From positions 186,001-250,000 of the forward strand of contig NZ_MWQH01000006.1 of NCBI RefSeq assembly GCF_002210295.1: a stretch of DNA of 64,000 nt. Direction: 5' to 3'. The notes below the pieces were generated by a model. That model was not told the DNA's origin. It searched no databases and saw only the letters and a list, made by a program, of their open reading frames with translations. Position numbers and translations under genes: made by a program. Source of the stretch: Fibrobacter sp. UWB5. GTDB lineage: Bacteria > Fibrobacterota > Fibrobacteria > Fibrobacterales > Fibrobacteraceae. This document shows, in pieces, positions 38,870 through 49,195 of this stretch (its first letter is position 1; the number at the start of each line of letters is the position of its first letter).

Positions 38870-39756
38870 TAGCGCCTCCCCCGCATAAATACCACGGAAG
38901 GATCAAGGTCGACCAGTTCTCTCGGCGCATACAGCTCTCGATTCTTGGAGAGCTTTACCAGCGGCGACTTATCGTCGAGCCAGTTGCCAAAGATAATCGC
39001 GTTCTTGGGGCAGGCTTCGGCGCAAGCGGTTTTGACGCCGCGACCGCGCCATTCTTCTGCCGTTACGCCAACGGTAAGCGACGTCTTGAATTTGAGGCGG
39101 TCGTTCTGCAGGCGGTGCAGGCAAAGGCTACATTTTTCCATGACGCCCTTGTCGCGGAGCGGGACTTCGCGATTGAACTGTCGGGCAAGCCCGAGTTTCT
39201 GGGCATCGTTAAAATTGAACTTTCGGGCCTGAACGGGGCAATTTGCGCCACAGAAACGGCTACCCGTACAACGCTTGTACATCATGGCGCTCAGGCCATC
39301 GGGCGTGTGATTCGCAGCCCCCGTCGGGCATACACGTTCGCACGGGGCATTCCCACAGTGCGCGCACATGAAGGGGGCGCTGCCGCGCATGTCGACCCAG
39401 TGCATAAAACGCCCGCGGGCAGCATCTTCGTCGGGAACCAGCGGCACGTTGTTTTCGAGGTTGCAAGCTAAAATGCACTTGCCGCAACCATCGCAAGCAT
39501 CCAAGTCAATGGCCATGCCGAAACGGTTGAGGGTCGAGGCTCCCGGAATCTTGAGTGCACCCGGAGTCGGGATTTTCACGAGGTCAAGAGATTTTTTTGC
39601 CTGCGACAGAGCCAGTTTGACTTCGTCTTCAAAACGCTTGAGGCTAGGCAAATCGCCGGCGAGTTCTTCGAGCGGAATCTTGCGACAGCCAAACAGCAGC
39701 CCCATTACCGCTACCAGAGAACAACTCTTGATGAATTCGCGACGATCCATACTCAT
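38869..39756 (-). CDS. Four-cluster ferredoxin-like subunit with Tat/lipoprotein-like signal
   Basis: The 295-residue protein opens with RREFIKSCSLVAVMGLLFGC, a twin-arginine motif leading into a lipobox-like LLFGC, so it is exported folded and probably lipid-anchored. Four cluster motifs follow: CDGCGKCILAC, CAHCGNAPCERVC, CTGSRFCGANC and the split CSLC...CAEAC. The order is that of NrfC/PsrB/ActB2. In the third motif the second Cys is Ser (CTGS, codon AGC), which would favour a 3Fe-4S centre; ActB of alternative complex III is known to hold one 3Fe-4S beside three 4Fe-4S. No molybdopterin subunit lies next to it. The stop overlaps the NrfD start (TAATG). Confidence 0.9.
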   Translation of the reverse strand: MSMDRREFIKSCSLVAVMGLLFGCRKIPLEELAGDLPSLKRFEDEVKLALSQAKKSLDLVKIPTPGALKIPGASTLNRFGMAIDLDACDGCGKCILACNLENNVPLVPDEDAARGRFMHWVDMRGSAPFMCAHCGNAPCERVCPTGAANHTPDGLSAMMYKRCTGSRFCGANCPVQARKFNFNDAQKLGLARQFNREVPLRDKGVMEKCSLCLHRLQNDRLKFKTSLTVGVTAEEWRGRGVKTACAEACPKNAIIFGNWLDDKSPLVKLSKNRELYAPRELVDLDPSVVFMRGRR

Positions 39757-39772
39757 AAGATACCTTCACGAA

Positions 39773-40291
39773 TCAGCGGTGGCAAGCGGCGCAGTACGTG
39801 GCCGCCGGCTTAAAGCCTTTTTCGTTGAAAGTTTCGCCCCTGTGGCACTTGAGGCAACTTTGCATATTGAACAATTCTGCGCCGTAGCGGTTCTGCATGT
39901 AGCCCCTACCGTGACAATCGGCGCAAGCGACGCCTGCGGCGGCATGCACGCCATGGTGAAACACCACATGGTCCGGCAAATGGCGCTTGTGGGACCACGG
40001 GCGGTCATCAGCTTTTGCAAGCACGGAATCCAGCGTCTCGATTCCCGGATTTTCGGTCAGCGGGAGCCTGTGACAGTCCATGCAGTCCGCCTTCGAGGGC
40101 ATAAAGGCGTTCGCCGAGGCGCGCGAGCCCGTATGGCAGGCGGCACAGTCCAAACCGATTGAATCGCCGTGCAGCGCATGGTCAAAAGGAATCGAGCCCA
40201 TGGCACGTTCAGGAACGCGCGGCTCCCCCATCAAGAAATCCGCCAAGAAAAAAGAGAATACGACAACAAAACAAAGTGCAACCCACTTCAT
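39773..40291 (-). CDS. Membrane-anchored pentaheme cytochrome c (ActA-like)
   Basis: The 172-residue protein has one N-terminal membrane helix (VALCFVVVFSFFLADFL, kept or cleaved) and five CxxCH heme-binding motifs: CAACHT, CMDCHR, CADCHG, CLKCHR and CAACHR. Additional histidines (FDHALHGD, WSHKRHLPDHVVFHHGVHA) can serve as sixth ligands, as in class III cytochromes. Five hemes plus an anchor is the layout of ActA in alternative complex III, and of NrfB/QrcA-type relays more broadly. It overlaps the preceding gene by ATGA and is 16 bases from the Fe-S gene. It probably passes electrons between the membrane complex and periplasmic partners. Confidence 0.9.
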   Translation of the reverse strand: MKWVALCFVVVFSFFLADFLMGEPRVPERAMGSIPFDHALHGDSIGLDCAACHTGSRASANAFMPSKADCMDCHRLPLTENPGIETLDSVLAKADDRPWSHKRHLPDHVVFHHGVHAAAGVACADCHGRGYMQNRYGAELFNMQSCLKCHRGETFNEKGFKPAATYCAACHR

Positions 40292-40653
40292 TTTGGCCTT
40301 CCTGGGTCATCGGGATTCTTGAGAATGTACAAAAGCCACGCCGTCATCATTTTCGCCTGCTCTTCGGTAAGCGGAGTGATTTCCATGGCAGGCCATTCTT
40401 CGGGGTGCTGCGGAGTTGGATGCATCAGATAGCGCACCAAGCCTTCCGGATTTTCGGCATAATTTGCCACATTGTCGCGCATCGGCGGTGCTGCAAACTT
40501 GCGTGCCCAGCGGTGGCATCCGCGACATTCGTTTTCAAAATATTCGTGAGCTTGTGTTTTGAGTTCGGGCGTAACCGGCGGAAGCACAAATGCCTCTACC
40601 GCAAATAAAGCACATACTGCCACAAAAACGAAGACTACCACCCGGAGTTTCAA
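40288..40653 (-). CDS. Periplasmic monoheme cytochrome c, first gene of the operon
   Basis: The 121-residue product has a signal peptide (VVVFVFVAVCALFAVEA), one heme motif (CRGCH at about residue 43) and a probable Met ligand in PAMEITPLTEEQAKMMTAWL, the usual C-terminal helix of class I cytochromes. The only plausible start is TTG, with AAGGA seven bases before it; no in-frame ATG or GTG fits between the promoter and the signal peptide. A possible -10 (TATATT) lies about 40 bases upstream. The stop overlaps the pentaheme gene start (ATGA). It may be the mobile electron carrier, or an ActE-type subunit. Confidence 0.85.
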   Translation of the reverse strand: MKLRVVVFVFVAVCALFAVEAFVLPPVTPELKTQAHEYFENECRGCHRWARKFAAPPMRDNVANYAENPEGLVRYLMHPTPQHPEEWPAMEITPLTEEQAKMMTAWLLYILKNPDDPGRPK

Positions 40654-40740
40654 AACACCATCCTTTTGAATACAAGATTCGTCTTAAATATAAACATTTT
40701 TTTTCAAATATATTCCTATTTTTGGGTTCAGGAGACACAA

Positions 40741-41544
40741 ATGAAAAAAATCTTATTCTGCCTAATGCTTTTGGCGGGTTTTGCCGCAGCGAATACGTGT
40801 ACGCAGGCGTGGTTCAATGCCCAAACACATTTTTTGTCAACCCCACAAAATACTCCATACCTTGATTCTGTATATTCTGCATACTTGAATAGATCTTTGG
40901 ACTCTATAAGAGAAGAACGATATGTCAAACTTTCTTACAACAATGGCTACCTTGAAAAAATAATCAACGGCTATGTTGGGGACATCGAAAATATCTATAC
41001 TGATGTTGATTACATCCATGTATCCAAAGATGAAAGTGTCCTTTCTAAAAAAGGCTTGGAAGGGCTAATTTCTGATTCAACTGTTGGAGACACCACTTTT
41101 TGGGTTCGAAAGCACTATATCAATGGCAAACTTGACCAAGCTATGTTTTATAAAGAAACAGAATTCTTCTCCTCCTGCATGGATTCAACCTTCGATTACT
41201 ATTACGAATATCTTTCTAGAAATGATTCCCTTATTTATATCTACATAGATAACTACAGTTCCGAAGCAGATCGAGAAATAGAATATGCCTACATTATAGA
41301 AGATCCAGCTGATGACCTAAAATGCTATGAATATAGTAACGACTCTTTAGACCATGTAATGGTCTATAATAAGAATGAAAAGGGATTTTCTGTAAAGGTC
41401 TTTAAAAACGATATAGTCGTTCAAGAACTCTTTTTCGTTGATCCAAACAGCACTACTGCCATCCGCAAGCAGCGCCCGGCGGCAAAGATTTCACCGAAAG
41501 CTAGGTATTTTGACCTGTTGGGCCGCTACAAGTTTACGAAGTAA
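40741..41544 (+). CDS. Secreted protein of unknown function with a short sorting-like C-terminus
   Basis: The 267-residue product has a signal peptide (FCLMLLAGFAAANTC). The body is rich in Tyr, Asp and Asn, noticeably AT-rich in codon choice compared with its neighbours, and without a recognised domain. It ends ISPKARYFDLLGRYKFTK. The YFDLLGR block resembles the central strand of T9SS-type C-terminal domains (compare VFDMRGKKL in GH74 at 60264), but the two flanking strands are missing, so it looks like a truncated sorting domain. GGAG lies nine bases before the ATG. The mntP gene begins two bases after its stop. Confidence 0.75.
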   Translation: MKKILFCLMLLAGFAAANTCTQAWFNAQTHFLSTPQNTPYLDSVYSAYLNRSLDSIREERYVKLSYNNGYLEKIINGYVGDIENIYTDVDYIHVSKDESVLSKKGLEGLISDSTVGDTTFWVRKHYINGKLDQAMFYKETEFFSSCMDSTFDYYYEYLSRNDSLIYIYIDNYSSEADREIEYAYIIEDPADDLKCYEYSNDSLDHVMVYNKNEKGFSVKVFKNDIVVQELFFVDPNSTTAIRKQRPAAKISPKARYFDLLGRYKFTK

Positions 41545-41546
41545 TT

Positions 41547-42110
41547 ATGGGCATTATTGAAATTATCATTATCGCGATTGTAGAGGCGATGGACTGCTTC
41601 GCCGTCTCGATTGCCACAGGCCTTTCAAAAAAAGGAATCAAGTACAGCCGCGCCATGCTCCAGGCTGTAAGTTTCGGTGTGTTTCAGGGTGGCATGACGT
41701 TGCTCGGGTATTTCCTCGGGAGCTTTGCTGAACGCTGGTTCAATTCCGTAGGCACGCCCATCGCCTGCACCATCCTTTGCATTCTGGGCGGACGCATGAT
41801 CTGGGGCGCCGTCCGCGGTGACTCCGGCGAACAGGAAGGCGAACAGATTGCTGCGAAGAACTTGACCATTGCAAACATCTTGCTGCTTTCGGTTGCGACA
41901 AGTATTGACGCATTCGCTGTCGGAATTTCGTTTGCATTCTTGAACGCGAACATGATTCTTGCCACCAGCGCCATTGCGCTTGCAAGCTTTATCATGGGCG
42001 TTCTCGGGTATGAAATCGGCCGTCACGCCGCTCAGCGGTTCAAAACAAAAATTCCTGAAATCATCGCAGGCATCATCTTGATCGGCATCGGCGTGAAAAT
42101 GCTATTCTAG
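41547..42110 (+). CDS. mntP: Putative manganese efflux pump MntP
   Basis: The 187-residue membrane protein has six helices in two inverted repeats. Each repeat has the family's acidic signature: AIVEAMDCFAVSIATGL near the N-terminus and SVATSIDAFAVGISFAF in the middle, with the conserved Asp residues that bind the metal. It should export Mn2+ from the cytosol. No MntR or yybP-ykoY leader is visible; the gene directly follows an unrelated secreted protein gene by two bases and lacks its own promoter space. The 3' end overlaps the convergent lipoprotein gene by 9 bases. Confidence 0.95.
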   Translation: MGIIEIIIIAIVEAMDCFAVSIATGLSKKGIKYSRAMLQAVSFGVFQGGMTLLGYFLGSFAERWFNSVGTPIACTILCILGGRMIWGAVRGDSGEQEGEQIAAKNLTIANILLLSVATSIDAFAVGISFAFLNANMILATSAIALASFIMGVLGYEIGRHAAQRFKTKIPEIIAGIILIGIGVKMLF

Positions 42111-43445
42111 TCCGCAAGGATACTGCTTAAGCCACTTGATAATATCTTCCCTGGAATGTTGCTCTGAACAGATTTCAGGGTAAACTTTCGGGGCGAGTTC
42201 TTCGGGATCGAATCCGTATTTGAACACGACCCACACCGTGGTTCCAAAGCCCGCGCCAATGGCAAGGCTTACAGGCACGCTACCCGTGGTAAGCATACCG
42301 CCCAGGAATCCAAGGGAACCTTCAAGGACAGAGGTCCAGAAAATGCTTTTGGGTTCCATTTGCTGGCAATAATCCAAGGAATCCACGGGCACTTGGTAAA
42401 TCAATTTTCCATAATCCTGCCGCAGCCAGACCGCATTCGCGCTTTCGTCGTAGCAAATTCCCTTGCTAGTGACGGCGACAACCGATTCGGTCGGATGGTA
42501 AATAATGGACATCGTCTGAGAGCTGTCGGCAAGGCGGAACCAGTTCCGTTTAATCGTATGGAGCGAATCGATGTTTTCATTTTTCGTTTCCACGGTATCG
42601 GCAGGCTTCGTTTTCATGCTATCGACAGAGACGGTCTTCACTTTTTTCATCTTTTCGATATTGTTATCGGCAGCCCCTCTCATTATATCGTTTCCGCCGA
42701 TACTCATGACCGAAGACAATCCCCAGAAATCCAAGGTAACTGCAAAACGGTTCCGGTTTTCGGTCCAATCGCGGCCATAACGGAATTCTAGAGCCAAATT
42801 GCCCATGCGTTTAAAGCTATGCGAAACATAAAATCCGCCACCGACTTCGGTATAGAACTTGGAGCGGGGCGAAGGCACCCCCTTCCCAAAACAAACGCCT
42901 TCACAAGGTTCGTCATCTACGTAAAAATATTCACGTCCGTTTCTGGACAAGTGTTCCGTAAAGCCGATTTTCCAACGGTCATTTAACGGAATCTGTTCAA
43001 TCAGCATTCCGCCGCCGGAGTAAGAAGCAAAAGACGACTCATCGTCTTCGGGCTCATCGGTAGAAACCACCGCCAAACCAAAAATGTTGCTCCAGCCCGT
43101 CAGACCAAAATACGGAGAGACAAAGCCGCCCTGCAAAAAAGGAGTCAAAGACTGAACGCCCCAACCAAAGGTAAAGTACCCCCCATTGATATAGCTCAAC
43201 AAGGTCAAATCACCCCACCATTCTGCATGGCTCCAATGGCCGAGTTCCGTACTTTCGTGGTAGCCATTATCCAGGTTACCGAAATACTGCGAATAAGAAA
43301 TATTTCGAACGGCCTTATCTTGCTTATAGCTTGCCATATAGGCGGCAGCCGGAGGCGGGCGCATAATGGAACTGCAACCGCCAAGAATCGCGGCCATTGT
43401 CACGAGCATGACAAGAATCACCCTATGTTTCATAGTATTCATCAT
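42102..43445 (-). CDS. MRPP-motif lipoprotein, long paralogue
   Basis: The 447-residue product has lipobox ILGGC followed by SSIMRPPPAAAYMASYK, the same opening as the lipoprotein at 19533-20318. The first part (about 40-240) is Gly/aromatic-rich and barrel-like, with YFTFGWGVQSLTPFLQGGFVSPYFG and ALEFRYGRDWTENRNRFAVTLDFWG. The paralogue ends there, whereas this protein continues about 200 residues with a Lys/Thr linker, a region containing NWFRLADSSQTMSIIYHP and a hydrophobic Gly-rich segment (LGGMLTTGSVPVSLAIGAGFGTTVW) that could insert in a membrane. Function unknown. It is coupled to the 43442 gene by ATGA. Confidence 0.8.
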   Translation of the reverse strand: MMNTMKHRVILVMLVTMAAILGGCSSIMRPPPAAAYMASYKQDKAVRNISYSQYFGNLDNGYHESTELGHWSHAEWWGDLTLLSYINGGYFTFGWGVQSLTPFLQGGFVSPYFGLTGWSNIFGLAVVSTDEPEDDESSFASYSGGGMLIEQIPLNDRWKIGFTEHLSRNGREYFYVDDEPCEGVCFGKGVPSPRSKFYTEVGGGFYVSHSFKRMGNLALEFRYGRDWTENRNRFAVTLDFWGLSSVMSIGGNDIMRGAADNNIEKMKKVKTVSVDSMKTKPADTVETKNENIDSLHTIKRNWFRLADSSQTMSIIYHPTESVVAVTSKGICYDESANAVWLRQDYGKLIYQVPVDSLDYCQQMEPKSIFWTSVLEGSLGFLGGMLTTGSVPVSLAIGAGFGTTVWVVFKYGFDPEELAPKVYPEICSEQHSREDIIKWLKQYPCGLE

Positions 43446-44305
43446 ATCATAAAGCTCATCACAAAGGACCAGAACGTTGCCGGATTGTCGCCGGATTTAA
43501 TGCCGACTTCAAAAGACATCAAAACAGCGGTGTGCGACTTGAAATCGGCCTCCGCCAACAAAGGCAAATTCGTATAGCTAACAAAGTCTACGCCGTAGTA
43601 AAACACCCACTTATCAAGTTGGTATCCGTTTCGGAATTGAGGTGAAGACGGACGACCAGCAGAATAGTCATAAGAAGTGTAATAGTCTTTGCCGGGATTA
43701 AGGATATGGCAATCGCGAATTCCACCATGTGCTCCAAAAGCCAAGCCATGATTGTTCATGAAAGCCATCGCGCCGCCGCCTAAATTCACAGAACCAAAGA
43801 ACTTATTTTCGTTGATATCGGAATCTACCTCGTCATCCGCATCGTGACCATAATACCGTCCGAAACTGAATTGATAAGCGGCCGCCAAATAGATTGGCCC
43901 AAACCACTGCACAATCATGGGCGAAAGGCCTCCCTCAAGCCACATCCCATAATGCAAATTCAAGAATATTCCGCCACCGAAATTGTGACCGTTCCAATCA
44001 TTGGCCCCTTCAATATTTTTCGTTTTGGGCCAAGTCAAATCCCAAAGGCTCACTTCGGCACGAAAAGCGGAGGCTTCTACATCTTTTTTTTCAGAACCGT
44101 TTTCTTCAACTGTGGCATCTCGCTTTATTTCGCAGGAATCGCAAAAAGCAAACGTGGTTGCCAAAGAAAATATGCGCGATGTCCCCGGAGCAATCTGCTT
44201 TGCCACAACTGCATGGGGAACAAAATGGGGCGCCATTACCACGTAATCGTCGGCAAAGGCATACGCCATCAAGAAAAGCAATAAAAAACGGGTCCACAGA
44301 CGCAT
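43442..44305 (-). CDS. Secreted barrel-like protein upstream of the MRPP lipoprotein
   Basis: The 287-residue product has a signal peptide (FLLLFLMAYAFADD) and no lipobox. Strands rich in Gly and aromatics (GGGIFLNLHYGMWLEGGLSPM, YLAAAYQFSFGRYYG, VLMSFEVGIKSG) end in FWSFVMSFMI, an outer-membrane barrel-type end. A Cys pair FCDSC lies near residue 55. Although it has no MRPP motif, its overall style matches the lipoprotein it is coupled to (stop TGA overlapping ATG), so the two may form one envelope unit. I cannot name the family. Confidence 0.72.
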   Translation of the reverse strand: MRLWTRFLLLFLMAYAFADDYVVMAPHFVPHAVVAKQIAPGTSRIFSLATTFAFCDSCEIKRDATVEENGSEKKDVEASAFRAEVSLWDLTWPKTKNIEGANDWNGHNFGGGIFLNLHYGMWLEGGLSPMIVQWFGPIYLAAAYQFSFGRYYGHDADDEVDSDINENKFFGSVNLGGGAMAFMNNHGLAFGAHGGIRDCHILNPGKDYYTSYDYSAGRPSSPQFRNGYQLDKWVFYYGVDFVSYTNLPLLAEADFKSHTAVLMSFEVGIKSGDNPATFWSFVMSFMI

Positions 44306-46572
<2,267 letters not shown>

Positions 46573-46618
46573 CCACATTTTCTATATATATGGCGTAAAA
46601 TTCAATTAGGTTACCCTT

Positions 46619-47389
46619 ATGGAAATCAACAAGGACATTGCCGACATCCGCGCCGCCGAAGCTATTCTTCATAAAAAGAAGAAGTACCTGCTGTGCTATC
46701 ATAATTTTAACGTGAAGAACTGCAAGAAATCTGCCGAAGAAATCCGAAAGATTGCCGCAGCCGCAGGTTCGCCCATCTCGATTGCCGTCGTACCCTCTAT
46801 CGGGGGCGTCCCTGAATCCGAAGCAGACGCTTTCCGTGAAGAAATCGGAAAATTCGTGCAGGAAGGCTACGAAATCTTGCTCCACGGTGTGCGCCACAAC
46901 GCAGACCTGTTCATCAAGCGTAATCCCATCGGCAAGCTCGCCCTCGCCATTTCGCACAATGGTGCCGAATTTGCGGGCCTGAATAAGAAAGTTTCCCAGA
47001 TGCTTTTAAACCGTAGCATCGCCCTCTGGAAGGCCCACGGTTTTGGCCGCCCCTCCGGATTTATCGCGCCAGTCTGGCTCGACAACAAGCACCTCAAAAA
47101 ACAGGTGCTCGAAGAATTCAATTTCTACGAAGACATGCTCTACATTTACCGCAAGGTCGGTAAAAAAGTCAAGCCGTCGTTCTCGCAGATTTTGACCTTC
47201 TCTATTTTCCCGCAGGCACTCCTCGGTGCCATGCAGGTATTTTCTCGCATTGCACTACTCCTCTACCGCGGAACCCCCCGCCTGGTAATTCACGCCGGTG
47301 ACATGAAGGCCATGGGCGAACAAAATCTTCTCTCGCTCGTAAAATTTGCCTCGAATCACCGCGAAAAGATCATGTACCAGGATCTATAA
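46619..47389 (+). CDS. DUF2334-type polysaccharide-deacetylase-like protein
   Basis: The 256-residue protein matches the NodB-related DUF2334 layout: KKKYLLCYHNFNVKN, ISIAVVPSIGG, EGYEILLHGVRHN (the metal-binding His-x-x-x-His-like position), GFGRPSGFIAPVWLDN and RLVIHAGDM. A distal hydrophobic segment (LLGAMQVFSRIALLLY) may associate it with the membrane. Members are thought to deacetylate or otherwise modify polysaccharides, but the catalytic Asp pair of NodB is only partly recognisable. It follows ligA by 46 bases and precedes the acyl-CoA synthetase by 18, with which it is probably co-transcribed. Confidence 0.82.
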   Translation: MEINKDIADIRAAEAILHKKKKYLLCYHNFNVKNCKKSAEEIRKIAAAAGSPISIAVVPSIGGVPESEADAFREEIGKFVQEGYEILLHGVRHNADLFIKRNPIGKLALAISHNGAEFAGLNKKVSQMLLNRSIALWKAHGFGRPSGFIAPVWLDNKHLKKQVLEEFNFYEDMLYIYRKVGKKVKPSFSQILTFSIFPQALLGAMQVFSRIALLLYRGTPRLVIHAGDMKAMGEQNLLSLVKFASNHREKIMYQDL

Positions 47390-47407
47390 GAGACCGGAGA
47401 GACACAA

Positions 47408-49129
47408 ATGATACTCAATAGATTCCTAGCACGAACCGAGTATTCCTCTTACGAGGACCTCTACGAAAACTTTAAGCTCAACATTCCCGAAGACTTTAAC
47501 TTCGCTTACGACGTGGTCGACGAATACGCGAAGACCGAACCCAAGCGCGAAGCATTAGTCTGGTGCGACGATAACGACGAAAGCCATATCTTTACCTTCA
47601 AGGACCTTTCAATCGCCTCGCAGCGTACCGCGAACTTTTTGGTAGAAAAGGGAATCAAGAAAGGCGACCGCGTGATGCTGATTTTGCGCCGCCGCTACGA
47701 ATTCTGGTTCTTCCTCTTGGCACTCCACCGCATTGGTGCAATTGCCATTCCGGCAACCAACATGCTCGCCGCCGAAGACCTGGAATACCGCTTTAAGGCA
47801 GCCGACATCAAGATGGTCGTCTCTTACGACGATCCGGCGCTCCAAAAGGAAATCGACACCGCCTGCGAACACACGCACATTGTCGAAACGCTCGTGACCA
47901 TCGGACAGTCCCGTCAGAACTGGATCAACTTCTACGACGACTACGAAATCTGCCCGCCAAGTTTCCCACGCCCCACAGGCGATGCCGCCACGCACAACGA
48001 CGACATCATGATCGTGTACTTTACTAGTGGCACCAGCAGCAACCCGAAAATGGTCGCCCACACCTTCAGCTACCCGCTTGGCCACATCGTGACCGCCAAG
48101 TACTGGCAGAACGTGATTGACGGAGGCCGCCACCTGACCGTTGCCGAAACCGGCTGGGCCAAGGCGCTCTGGGGCAAAATTTACGGCCAGTGGATTGCAG
48201 GTTCTGCCGTATTCACCTACGACATGAACGTGTTCATTCCGGGCAAGTTGCTCGAAAAGATGCAGGAATACAAGGTGACCACCTTCTGTGCGCCGCCGAC
48301 CGTTTACCGCTACATTCTGCAGCACGGCGTTGAAAAGTACGACCTTTCCAGCCTCAAGTACTGCACCACCGCAGGCGAGGCATTGAACCTGGACATTTAC
48401 AAGAAATTCTTCGAAAAGACGGGACTCCGCCTGCACGAAGGCTACGGCCAGACCGAACTGACGCTCACTACGGGCAACTTCGAATGGATGGAACCGCGCC
48501 CGGGTTCTATGGGCAAGCCCTCCCCCGGCTACCGCATGGATATCGTGGATGCCGACGGCAAGAGCTGCGGCCCCGACGAAGTCGGCGAAATCATCATCAA
48601 GATTGACGAAGGCAAGCCCTTCGGCATGTTCGGTGGCTACTACCGCGACGAAGAACGCACCCAGAAAGTATTCGAGGGCGGGGTCTACCACACCGGCGAC
48701 ACCGCTACCCGCGACAAGGACGGTTTCTTCTGGTTCGTAGGCCGTACCGATGACCTGATCAAGAGCTCCGGCTACCGCATCAGCCCCTTCGAAGTCGAAG
48801 AAGTGCTCCACAAGCACCCCGCCGTCTTGGAAGTTGCAGTGACTGGTGTCGAGGACAAGTCCCGCGGACAAGCCGTGAAGGCAACCGTCGTACTCCAGAA
48901 GGGCTATGAAGCCTCGAAGGACTTGGCCAAAGAAATCCAGCTGTTCGCAAAGAACGTGGCTGCCTCTTACAAGAGCCCGCGTATCATCGACTTTGTGTCT
49001 GAACTGCCGAAGACCATCAGCGGAAAAATCCGCCGCGCCTCTATCCGCGACAAGGACAAGGAAGACGCTAACGCCGCAGCAGAAACCGCAGCGAAGGAAG
49101 CCGAAAGCGCCCCGGAAAATAAAGAATAG
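47408..49129 (+). CDS. AMP-forming acyl-CoA synthetase
   Basis: The 573-residue enzyme activates a carboxylic acid with ATP and CoA. Key motifs are the phosphate loop VYFTSGTSSNPK (about 203-214), EGYGQTELT (about 345), the TGDTATRDKDGFFWFVGRTDDLIKSSGYR hinge region and the C-terminal catalytic Lys in PKTISGKIRR (about 537). The N-terminal NRFLARTEYSSYEDLYENFKLN and overall pattern fit the medium-chain/acetyl-type ACS group. The last 25 residues are Ala/Glu/Lys-rich. The substrate may be a short or branched fatty acid taken up by the cell. GGAGAG lies ahead of the ATG. Confidence 0.93.
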   Translation: MILNRFLARTEYSSYEDLYENFKLNIPEDFNFAYDVVDEYAKTEPKREALVWCDDNDESHIFTFKDLSIASQRTANFLVEKGIKKGDRVMLILRRRYEFWFFLLALHRIGAIAIPATNMLAAEDLEYRFKAADIKMVVSYDDPALQKEIDTACEHTHIVETLVTIGQSRQNWINFYDDYEICPPSFPRPTGDAATHNDDIMIVYFTSGTSSNPKMVAHTFSYPLGHIVTAKYWQNVIDGGRHLTVAETGWAKALWGKIYGQWIAGSAVFTYDMNVFIPGKLLEKMQEYKVTTFCAPPTVYRYILQHGVEKYDLSSLKYCTTAGEALNLDIYKKFFEKTGLRLHEGYGQTELTLTTGNFEWMEPRPGSMGKPSPGYRMDIVDADGKSCGPDEVGEIIIKIDEGKPFGMFGGYYRDEERTQKVFEGGVYHTGDTATRDKDGFFWFVGRTDDLIKSSGYRISPFEVEEVLHKHPAVLEVAVTGVEDKSRGQAVKATVVLQKGYEASKDLAKEIQLFAKNVAASYKSPRIIDFVSELPKTISGKIRRASIRDKDKEDANAAAETAAKEAESAPENKE

Positions 49130-49150
49130 TTGCGGAACAGCAAAGAATCT

Positions 49151-49178
49151 AAAAAGCCCGCCTCCAAGGCGGGCTTTT
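49151..49178 (+). terminator. Terminator after the acyl-CoA synthetase gene
   Basis: AAAAAGCCCGCC/GGCGGGCTTTT with a TCCAA loop; A and T runs on both sides also let it serve the convergent gene. Confidence 0.93.
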
Positions 49179-49195
49179 GCTATTTAACGATGCAT

